DNA from: Bacillota bacterium
GTDB lineage: Bacteria; Bacillota_A; Clostridia; Peptostreptococcales; Anaerovoracaceae
Direction of reading: 5' to 3'
DNA length: 5,224 nt
Assembly: GCA_017437925.1 (NCBI GenBank)
Contig: JAFRWQ010000291.1
Span: 1-5,224, forward strand
In this document: piece after piece, positions 1 to 5,224 of the stretch
How the letters are laid out: each line of letters begins with the position of its first letter
Position numbering within the stretch: the first letter of the stretch is position 1
The notes under the pieces: generated by a model
The model's database searches: none
The model's input: only the letters and a program-made list of their open reading frames with translations
What the model was told of the DNA's origin: nothing
Translations under genes and position numbers: made by a program

Positions 1-1
1 G

Positions 2-475
2 CAGATCTCGGTCTGGGGCGAGAGGCTGGGAGTGCCCGTCATAAAGCACAAGGAAGGCGCCGATCCCTCCGCCGTCATCTTTGACGGACTGGCGGCAGCA
101 AAAGCCAGGAACACCGACGTGATCATATGCGACACGGCGGGCAGGCTCCACAACAAGACCAATCTGATGAACGAGCTGGCCAAGATGAACAAGGTCATCT
201 CGAGGGAATATCCGGACGCCGCCAGGGAGACCCTGCTGGTGCTGGACGCCACCACCGGAAAGAACGCCATCTCCCAGGCTAAGGAGTTCGGCAGCGTCGC
301 GGATCTTTCCGGCATCATCCTGACCAAGCTGGACGGAACGGCCAAGGGCGGGATAGTCATCACACTTGCCGACGAACTGGACCTTCCGGTCAAGTTCATA
401 GGCGTTGGCGAAGCCATGGAGGACCTTAAGGTCTTCGATCCCAAAGACTTCGCCGAAAGCATATTCGAGGGGTAG
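2..475 (+). CDS. ftsY: Signal recognition particle receptor FtsY, C-terminal part of the NG GTPase domain (5' end outside window)
   Basis: The reading frame is open from base 2 to the TAG at 473-475, giving the last 157 residues. FtsY is the membrane-associated SRP receptor: it pairs with the Ffh-4.5S RNA complex, both GTPases hydrolyse GTP, and the ribosome with its nascent membrane protein is handed to SecYEG. Seen directly: the WGERLGVPVIKHKEGADPSA segment typical of FtsY just after the missing P-loop half; the G3 motif DTAGR (bases 131-145); the G4 motif TKLDG followed by TAKGG (323-352); and the closing GVGE motif (401-412) followed by a DLKVFDPKDF ending. The protein stops right after the G domain, with no methionine-rich M domain, which separates it from its paralogue Ffh. 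The N and A domains and the P-loop lie upstream of the window. The PBP gene starts 5 bases after the stop, so the two are very likely cotranscribed. Confidence 0.96.
   Translation, partial: QISVWGERLGVPVIKHKEGADPSAVIFDGLAAAKARNTDVIICDTAGRLHNKTNLMNELAKMNKVISREYPDAARETLLVLDATTGKNAISQAKEFGSVADLSGIILTKLDGTAKGGIVITLADELDLPVKFIGVGEAMEDLKVFDPKDFAESIFEG
467..472 (+). promoter_or_regulatory. Ribosome binding site of the PBP gene, inside the end of ftsY
   Basis: GAGGGG ends 8 bases before the ATG at 481, good Shine-Dalgarno spacing. It overlaps the last codons of ftsY, directly before its TAG. It supports ATG 481 as the real start, and therefore the long N-terminal extension of the PBP as translated. 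It also suggests that translation of the two genes may be linked (inference). Confidence 0.75.
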
Positions 476-480
476 AACAC

Positions 481-1053
481 ATGGAAAAAGACTACGGGAT
501 AGAGTACGAAAGGGAAGTGCTGGCGGCCTTCGACCGCATGGCAAAAAAGTACGAAAACCACGAGGCTGAGGCCTCTGCCCCGGCGGCCAAGTCCATAGAC
601 GACAGGACCACCAGGGTATTTACCAAGGAGCAGGAGCAGAGGATGAACGAGATGATGGCAGAGCTTCCCGAAGAGGAAGACTCCGCCGCCTCTGTTTTCG
701 CTGCCGCGGCCGGCGCCGTATCAGGGGAAGAAGCGCAGGCCGTGAAAGGCATCGAAGAGGGAAAGGCCTCTTCCGAAGCCGCAGCAGAAAAGACCGAAGA
801 AAAGTATGCCGAAAGGGCTGCTTCTCTTGCCGCAGCCGGCTTTGCCGCCGCGGATCTCGCCGCGACCACCATCATGGCTCCCGTTAAGGAGCCGGAAGTT
901 GCCGAAGCTTCCGAAGCTCCGAAGGAGACCGAAGCGGCGACAGAACCCGAAGCGTCCGAAGAAAAGCCTCAGGCAGAGGCTGAGCCTGCCGCAGAAGCTG
1001 CGGCGCCCGCCGCGGCCGCCGCAGCCGCATCGACCGTTGCCAGGACGACATCG
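481..1053 (+). other. Cytosolic low-complexity Ala/Glu-rich N-terminal extension of the PBP (residues 1-191)
   Basis: Two segments of more normal composition (residues about 3-28 and 40-62, the latter containing DDRTTRVFTKEQEQRMNEMM) could form short helices or docking motifs. From about residue 64 on, the sequence is dominated by Ala, Glu, Pro and Lys, with repeated CCGAAG-like hexamers in the DNA and a run of seven Ala at 177-183. It precedes the only membrane segment, so it should lie in the cytosol. Intrinsic disorder and any partner binding are inferences from composition. Confidence 0.7.
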
Positions 1054-4000
1054 AAGGGCAAAAAGAAGTCCTCGAAGAAGTCAAAGAAGGCTTCGGCCGA
1101 GACAAAAGACGGCAAGAACGGTAAAAACGGCAAGAAGAAAAAGAGGAGAAGGCACAAGTTCTGGGGCCTCAAGATACTTTACTGGCTCTTCCTTCTCTGC
1201 ATCGTCGCCGCTATGGGCGCAGCCGGCTATGTGGGCTACAAGGTCCTCGACATCATCAGGGACACTCCCGAGATCAATCCGGACAACATCTACGACCTTC
1301 TGGGAGAGAACTCTGTGCTGCTGGACAGCAACGGTGAGTTCCTCGAAAACATATACAGCGGAGGCGCCCTTAGGACGAACATAGAGTTCAAAGACCTGCC
1401 GGAAGACCTGATAAACGCCTTCGTCTGTACGGAGGACAAGACCTTCTGGGACCACCACGGCTTTAACTTCATACGAATAGTGGGCGCCGTAGTCCAGAAA
1501 TTCAGCGGCGAAAGCTCCAGGATAGGCGGCACCTCGACGATAACCCAGCAATTGGCCAGAAACCTCTACCTGGCCGACGTCAAGAGCGAAAGAGACATGA
1601 CGAGAAAGATCAGGGAGGCATATTACACCGTCGTAATTGAGAATACCCTGACCAAGGAGCAGATACTCGAAGCCTACCTCAACACCGTATACATGGGCTA
1701 CAACTCCAACGGCGTCGCGGCCGCCGCCGAGGCGTATTTCTCGAAGGACGTTCAGGATCTGAACCTGGTGGAGTGCGCGGCTTTGGCGGCCCTGCCCCAG
1801 AGCCCCAACACCTACGCCCCCATAAAGAGGGTGGCGGCGAGCAGCGTCGAGAATCCCGAAAGCCTTGACATCATCGCAAAGGACGACAACTGGATAATCT
1901 ACTTCAACGACGCCAGCAAGGACCGCATCAACCTGGTGCTCTACAACATGCACGACCAGGGCAAGATAGACGACCGCACCTGGACCCGCGCCAAGGCTGA
2001 CAGCATCAGAAAGTACATAAATCCCGGCGCCAGCGCCACCACATACAGCAAGTACTCCTACTTCGTAGACTACGTTAAGGACACCGTACTGGAGGATATC
2101 CAGAACTACCTGGGCTATACCTACGAGGAGGCCACCAGGCTGCTGTATCAGGGCGGACTCACCATAAACTCCACCCTCAACACCGCCGTACAGGACATAC
2201 TCGAGGAGGTCTACGCCAACGAGGACAACTTCCCCGACGTGGGCTCTTTAAGAAAGGACAAGGCCGGCAACGTCCTCTACCAGGAGGGCAGCAAGATACT
2301 GCTCTACAGCAAGTCCAACATGTTCAACGAGGAGGGAGACTTCGTCCTCAAGCCCGACGAGTTCAAGTGGCAGGACAACGGAGACCTGCTGATCTACAAG
2401 GGCAACAGGCTCAACATCTACAACACCACAGTTGGCGACAAGACCGACTACAGCATAGAATTCAAGGGCTTCTACGAGGTCGAGAACAAGAAGTTCTACA
2501 GCTGCAGCGGAGGCACCTGGGCCATAGGAGCCGACTACAAGAGCAGGAACTCCGAAGGCGACGTCATAATCAGCGCCGAGTACTTCAAGGCCAGGCCCGA
2601 AGCCTTCACCACCAACAAGGACGGCACGGTGACCTTCAGTCAGGACTACTTCAGCCTGAACCAGAGGATACTGCAGCCCCAGTCCGCCATGACCATAATG
2701 GACTACACCACCAGCCAGCTGGTGGCCATGATAGGAGGCCGCGGCATAGAGGGCAAGCTGCTCTTCAACAGAGCGACCTCGCCCCGCCAGCCCGGATCCT
2801 CCATCAAGCCCATCTCTGTCTACTCCACCGCCCTTCAGGCGGGAGCCGACGGCCTCGGAAACTTCACCGCCGCCATGCCTTTAGACGACGCTCCTACCAA
2901 GAGGGGCAACAGCGTCTGGCCCAAGAACTGGTACTCGGGCTACAGAGGCATGACCAACCTGCGCCATGCCGTGGAGCAGTCCATCAACGCCTGCGCGGTG
3001 CAGCTCTACCTGCAGCTGGATCCCCAGATGTGCATAGACCAGCTCCAGGGCATGGGAGTGACCAGCCTGGTGACCACGGGCACCGTCAACGACGTGAACG
3101 CCTCGGCTCTGGCTCTGGGCGGCATGACCCACGGCATCTCGCCCCTTGAGATGACCGGAGCCTACGGCACCTTCGGCAACTACGGGACCTACACCGAACC
3201 CATCTGCTACACCACCATCACCAACAAGAGGGGAGACGTCATAGTCGAGAAGAAGCCCATAACCCACCAGGTCATGGGAGAAGCGGCGGCGTCCCTGATG
3301 ACCGACATACTGAGGACCACCGTTACCAACGGCCTCGCATCCAACGCCAAGATGAAGAGCTCGGAGACCGCCGGCAAGACCGGAACCACCTCCGAAAAGT
3401 ACGATATCTGGTTCTGCGGCCTCACTCCCAAGTACTCTGCCGCGATCTGGATAGGAAACGACGTCAACATATCCTTAAGGCAGGGCAGCTCCAGCGCCGT
3501 TACCCTCTGGAAGAAGGTCATGGACCCGGTCTGCTCGCTGGACGGGGATTACAAGAAGTTCGAGATGAAGGGCGAGTTCACCCGCATGACGGTGGACAAG
3601 TATTCGGGCAAGAAGCTCGGGCCCAACTCGGGCCTCGACAGCCGCGGCGCCTCTCTCTCCGAGATATTCATCGCAGGCACCGAGCCTCATGAGACGGACG
3701 ATTCCCACAAGATCGTCAACGTCTGCGCCGAGACCGGATACCTGGCGACCCCCTACTGCGACAACGTCATCCAGAAGGTGGGCATAGTAAGGCCCTGCGG
3801 CAGTTCCTGGGAGAAATTCATAGTCGACACCGGCATGAAGGCCAGCGTGGGACTGCTGCCCGACGCCAATTACGACGCTCCCGACTTCTATTGCCCGGTC
3901 CACAACCCCGACAGGAGGCAGTATCCCGTATCGCCCATAGGCAGCGGAATAGCGGCCTACAACCCGATGGATATAGAGCCCGAACCCACTGAAGAACCCG

Positions 4001-4425
4001 AGATCACCGAGCCCGTCGATCCCGAGGATCCCGAGGGCGGAGGCAGGGGAGAGGATCCCAACGATCCCGATAACCCGACGGTCGATCCCGGAGTGACCGA
4101 TCCCGGTATTCCTCCCGAGCCGGGGACCACCGAACCCAGCACAACGGAACCCGGTACAACTGAACCGGGAACCACCGAGCCCGGGACCACTGAGCCAGGC
4201 ACCACCGAACCGGGGACTACCGAGCCCGGCACCACCGAACCGGGGACTACCGAGCCCGGCACGACCGAACCGGGAACCACAGAACCCGGCAACACAGGCG
4301 AGTGGACCCAGGTGCCCGACGAGCCTCCCGCGGGAGACGACAGGACCCAGGCCCCCGACGAGGGCGGCAATAACGACACTCCCCCCGAAGGAAACAACGA
4401 GGGTGAAGTCATACACAACTGGTAA
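481..4425 (+). CDS. Bifunctional class A penicillin-binding protein (PBP1A family: GT51 glycosyltransferase plus transpeptidase) with long N- and C-terminal extensions
   Basis: A 1314-aa bitopic enzyme that polymerises lipid II into glycan chains and cross-links the stem peptides on the outer face of the membrane. Order: cytosolic Ala/Glu-rich region (1-191), basic linker (192-224), membrane segment (about 230-255), GT51 domain (about 275-450) with motif EDKTFWDHHGF (catalytic E318), GGTSTITQQLARNLYL (349-364), RKIRE (375-379) and EAYLNTVYMG (397-406). Then a linker, a beta-looking insert (about 586-732), and the transpeptidase (about 735-1010) with SSIK (nucleophile S773, K776), SIN (834-836) and KTGTT (966-970). 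A four-Cys segment (C1082, C1093, C1106, C1138) and an acidic Pro-rich tail follow. All catalytic motifs are intact, so both activities are expected. Family members are often about 650-900 aa; the excess is in the two tails and the insert. It has no LPxTG anchor. Start supported by a GAGGGG site. It could be called ponA or mrcA, but the exact orthologue cannot be fixed here. Confidence 0.96.
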   Translation: MEKDYGIEYEREVLAAFDRMAKKYENHEAEASAPAAKSIDDRTTRVFTKEQEQRMNEMMAELPEEEDSAASVFAAAAGAVSGEEAQAVKGIEEGKASSEAAAEKTEEKYAERAASLAAAGFAAADLAATTIMAPVKEPEVAEASEAPKETEAATEPEASEEKPQAEAEPAAEAAAPAAAAAAASTVARTTSKGKKKSSKKSKKASAETKDGKNGKNGKKKKRRRHKFWGLKILYWLFLLCIVAAMGAAGYVGYKVLDIIRDTPEINPDNIYDLLGENSVLLDSNGEFLENIYSGGALRTNIEFKDLPEDLINAFVCTEDKTFWDHHGFNFIRIVGAVVQKFSGESSRIGGTSTITQQLARNLYLADVKSERDMTRKIREAYYTVVIENTLTKEQILEAYLNTVYMGYNSNGVAAAAEAYFSKDVQDLNLVECAALAALPQSPNTYAPIKRVAASSVENPESLDIIAKDDNWIIYFNDASKDRINLVLYNMHDQGKIDDRTWTRAKADSIRKYINPGASATTYSKYSYFVDYVKDTVLEDIQNYLGYTYEEATRLLYQGGLTINSTLNTAVQDILEEVYANEDNFPDVGSLRKDKAGNVLYQEGSKILLYSKSNMFNEEGDFVLKPDEFKWQDNGDLLIYKGNRLNIYNTTVGDKTDYSIEFKGFYEVENKKFYSCSGGTWAIGADYKSRNSEGDVIISAEYFKARPEAFTTNKDGTVTFSQDYFSLNQRILQPQSAMTIMDYTTSQLVAMIGGRGIEGKLLFNRATSPRQPGSSIKPISVYSTALQAGADGLGNFTAAMPLDDAPTKRGNSVWPKNWYSGYRGMTNLRHAVEQSINACAVQLYLQLDPQMCIDQLQGMGVTSLVTTGTVNDVNASALALGGMTHGISPLEMTGAYGTFGNYGTYTEPICYTTITNKRGDVIVEKKPITHQVMGEAAASLMTDILRTTVTNGLASNAKMKSSETAGKTGTTSEKYDIWFCGLTPKYSAAIWIGNDVNISLRQGSSSAVTLWKKVMDPVCSLDGDYKKFEMKGEFTRMTVDKYSGKKLGPNSGLDSRGASLSEIFIAGTEPHETDDSHKIVNVCAETGYLATPYCDNVIQKVGIVRPCGSSWEKFIVDTGMKASVGLLPDANYDAPDFYCPVHNPDRRQYPVSPIGSGIAAYNPMDIEPEPTEEPEITEPVDPEDPEGGGRGEDPNDPDNPTVDPGVTDPGIPPEPGTTEPSTTEPGTTEPGTTEPGTTEPGTTEPGTTEPGTTEPGTTEPGTTEPGTTEPGNTGEWTQVPDEPPAGDDRTQAPDEGGNNDTPPEGNNEGEVIHNW
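1054..1245 (+). other. Polybasic juxtamembrane linker and single transmembrane anchor of the PBP (residues 192-255)
   Basis: Residues 192-224 hold 18 Lys or Arg out of 33, including KNG repeats and a KKKKRRR run at 218-224. This directly precedes the hydrophobic stretch of about residues 230-255 (LKILYWLFLLCIVAAMGAAG and onward). The positive-inside rule predicts the N-terminus in the cytosol and the catalytic domains outside, as in all class A PBPs. The stretch acts as an uncleaved signal anchor; I see no signal peptidase or lipobox site. Confidence 0.85.
2236..2676 (+). other. Domain-sized insert between the N-terminal strand of the transpeptidase region and its main body (PBP residues about 586-732)
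   Basis: The sequence TINSTLNTAVQDILEEVY (561-578) matches the conserved segment that in short class A PBPs is followed almost at once by the A-[MV]-[VT]-I-x-[DN] strand of the transpeptidase. Here that strand (SAMTIMDYTT, 735-744) comes about 150 residues later. The insert is rich in alternating hydrophobic, aromatic and charged residues and in Gly/Asn/Asp turns, which suggests a small beta domain. In E. coli PBP1A an OB-fold domain (ODD) sits at the corresponding point, but I see no residue-level similarity that would prove homology. Boundaries are approximate. Confidence 0.55.
4123..4287 (+). repeat. Tandem 15-bp repeat, 11 units, encoding (G/S)TTEP in the PBP C-terminal tail
   Basis: Eleven in-frame units cover PBP residues 1215-1269: all GTTEP except the second, which is STTEP. 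Most units differ by synonymous changes, but bases 4201-4230 and 4231-4260 are identical, and identity at a period of 30 runs over 4198-4262. The youngest event is therefore a duplication of a two-unit block. The repeat is flanked by other acidic Pro-rich sequence (EPEPTEEPEITEP before, a Glu/Asp/Pro/Asn-rich ending after). Such Pro/Thr/Glu tails on extracytoplasmic proteins are usually extended and span or contact the cell wall (family knowledge). Every unit is a multiple of three, so copy number change keeps the frame. Confidence 0.97.
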
Positions 4426-4472
4426 GCAGGATCCCGGCAATAAGCGGAACAGGGCCGGAGAAGCTGAACGCG

Positions 4473-4490
4473 CCCGGCAGACCCGGCAGA
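4473..4490 (+). repeat. Perfect 9-bp tandem repeat in the spacer before the SGNH gene
   Basis: CCCGGCAGA occurs twice back to back in the 76-base gap between the PBP stop and the SGNH start. A related CCCGGCAA lies at 4433-4440, and GCCGG at 4454-4458 could pair with CCGGC on either side in short 5-bp stems with 15-base loops. No T-run follows, so I do not call a terminator, and no clear -35/-10 promoter is visible in the gap. Function, if any, is unknown; it may be simple slippage. Confidence 0.6.
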
Positions 4491-4501
4491 ATGGTAAGAT
4501 A

Positions 4502-5200
4502 ATGAAAGTATTGTTTATCGGCAACAGCCATACCTTTTTCAACGATATGCCCATAAGCTTTTCCCGCATGTACGGTCAGCTGACCGGAACCGATGCCGAG
4601 GTCACCATGCAGGCCTACGGCGGCAGGACCCTCAAGTGGCATTACGACGAGTTCATGTCCCTGCGCTTCGCCCTGGAATACGGAGGCTACGACTGCTGCG
4701 TGATACAGCAGCAGGCCCATCCCTTCCCGGGCGAGGAGGAAACCGCCCCCTATATGGAAAAGATAGTCGCCATGTGCAGGTCGGTAGGGACCGAGCCCGT
4801 CATCTACATGCCCTGGGCAGAAAAAAAGCTTCCCGAGAACGCCGCCCGCCATTCCGCCCTCTACAGAAAGCTGGCAGAGAAGGAAAAGGCCATGCTGGCT
4901 CCCGTGGGCGAGCTCTTCGAGCGGGCGCGCAATGAGCGCCCCGACATAGACCTGTATTTTAAGGACGGAGAGCATGCCTCCCCTCTGGGCGATTATATGA
5001 TAGCCTGCTGCTTCGCGGCTCTGCTCTCGGGCAAAAAAGACCTGAGCTGCCTTGATTCAAAAGGCATAGACTTTAAGCTCGATTTCGAGCCCGGAGTCCG
5101 CCGCCTGGTCCTTCCCTGTTCCGCAAAAGAGGCTGAGGTGGACCTGGATCCCGAAAAGACTGCTTATCTGAGAAAGATAGTGGAAGAGGCTCTGGCTTAA
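4502..5200 (+). CDS. SGNH/GDSL-type hydrolase family protein, cytosolic, substrate unknown
   Basis: A 232-aa protein with the flavodoxin-like SGNH hydrolase pattern. Block I is MKVLFIGNSHTFFNDMP, with the expected nucleophile S9. The Gly-containing block II is YGGRT (G40/G41). Block V is DGEHAS, with D155 and H158 completing the triad three residues apart. Block III, normally G-x-N-D, reads VIQQQAHPF (67-74), so the oxyanion Asn seems replaced by Gln. The family cleaves or forms esters (lipids, acetylated sugars and others); which one cannot be read here. There is no signal peptide or membrane segment, so it is probably cytosolic. I chose ATG 4502 because block I begins there, as in relatives. 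The frame stays open back to a GTG at 4403, but those 33 codons are polar and lack a ribosome site. The Shine-Dalgarno for 4502 is itself weak (GGTAAG, only 3 bases away). It follows the PBP by 76 bases without a terminator and may share its transcript. Confidence 0.85.
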   Translation: MKVLFIGNSHTFFNDMPISFSRMYGQLTGTDAEVTMQAYGGRTLKWHYDEFMSLRFALEYGGYDCCVIQQQAHPFPGEEETAPYMEKIVAMCRSVGTEPVIYMPWAEKKLPENAARHSALYRKLAEKEKAMLAPVGELFERARNERPDIDLYFKDGEHASPLGDYMIACCFAALLSGKKDLSCLDSKGIDFKLDFEPGVRRLVLPCSAKEAEVDLDPEKTAYLRKIVEEALA

Positions 5201-5204
5201 AGAC

Positions 5205-5224
5205 AAATAAAAGGCGGCCCGAAA
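5205..5224 (+). terminator. Possible first half of a rho-independent terminator, cut by the window edge
   Basis: Directly after the SGNH stop comes an A-rich stretch (5205-5212), then GGCGGCCC (5213-5220) and GAAA (5221-5224). This looks like the left arm and a GNRA tetraloop of a stem-loop terminator whose right arm (GGGCCGCC plus T-run) would lie just outside. Only half is visible, so this is a prediction. Confidence 0.35.

Noticed and set aside
2..475. Ffh instead of FtsY for the first gene
   Set aside because: The protein ends right after the G domain without an M domain, and the WGERLGVPVI and DLKVFDPKDF segments are of FtsY type.
1081..1953. Antisense open frame of 290 codons opposite the GT51 domain
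   Set aside because: It lies opposite conserved catalytic motifs on the + strand, has no recognisable motif and fits chance in high-GC DNA.
2367..3149. + strand out-of-frame ORF of 260 codons inside the PBP
   Set aside because: Rich in Gln, His and Arg, typical of a frame-shifted reading; it overlaps the transpeptidase active-site region that is intact in the other frame.
3957..4418. Antisense frame encoding PGSVV repeats
   Set aside because: The 15-bp period lets the repeat stay open in several frames. The + strand GTTEP frame belongs to a complete enzyme, while this one has no domain outside the repeat.
4433..4458. Possible terminator hairpin after the PBP gene (CCGGC ... GCCGG)
   Set aside because: The stem is only 5 bp with a 15-base loop and no T-run follows.
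4403..4501. GTG start at 4403 for the SGNH gene, giving 265 residues
   Set aside because: No properly spaced ribosome site, overlap with the PBP end, and a polar 33-residue leader absent from the fold, which begins at MKVLFIGNSH.
3475..4569. Antisense open frame of 364 codons across the 3' part of the PBP gene and the spacer
   Set aside because: It is a shadow of a GC-rich, strongly biased coding strand; composition is abnormal (Gly/Val/Arg-rich), no ribosome site or domain is recognisable, and it runs through the tandem repeat of a clear gene.

Overview
The window reads as an ordinary, well-expressed chromosomal segment from a GC-rich Gram-positive bacterium, most likely a member of the Clostridia. 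This is an inference from protein style (class A PBP with a Cys-containing, Pro/Glu/Thr-rich C-terminal tail; FtsY sequence type) and codon use (AGG for Arg and ATA for Ile are common despite high GC). I cannot name a genus. All three real genes lie on the + strand and tightly packed; no RNA gene, CRISPR array, insertion sequence or phage gene is visible.

Layout: (1) positions 2-475 hold the last 157 codons of ftsY, the signal recognition particle receptor GTPase, cut by the left window edge. (2) After 5 bases, 481-4425 encodes a very large (1314 aa) bifunctional class A penicillin-binding protein. Its ribosome binding site lies in the last codons of ftsY. It has a long cytosolic disordered Ala/Glu-rich N-terminus, a strongly basic linker, one membrane segment, a complete GT51 glycosyltransferase, an inserted domain of about 147 residues, a complete transpeptidase (SxxK, SxN, KTG), a four-Cys module and an acidic Pro-rich tail with 11 copies of the pentapeptide (G/S)TTEP. 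(3) After a 76-base spacer with a perfect 9-bp tandem repeat, 4502-5200 encodes a 232-aa SGNH/GDSL-type hydrolase with no signal peptide. The last 24 bases may hold the first half of a rho-independent terminator.

The ftsY and PBP genes are probably cotranscribed, and the third gene may be too, because no terminator is visible before it. FtsY delivers nascent membrane proteins to the translocon; the PBP is a membrane protein that builds peptidoglycan outside the membrane. The SGNH protein appears cytosolic and its substrate is unknown. I found no convincing new multi-gene system. The points worth a second look are the extreme tail architecture of the PBP, its domain insert, the recently duplicated repeat, and the atypical third block of the SGNH hydrolase.
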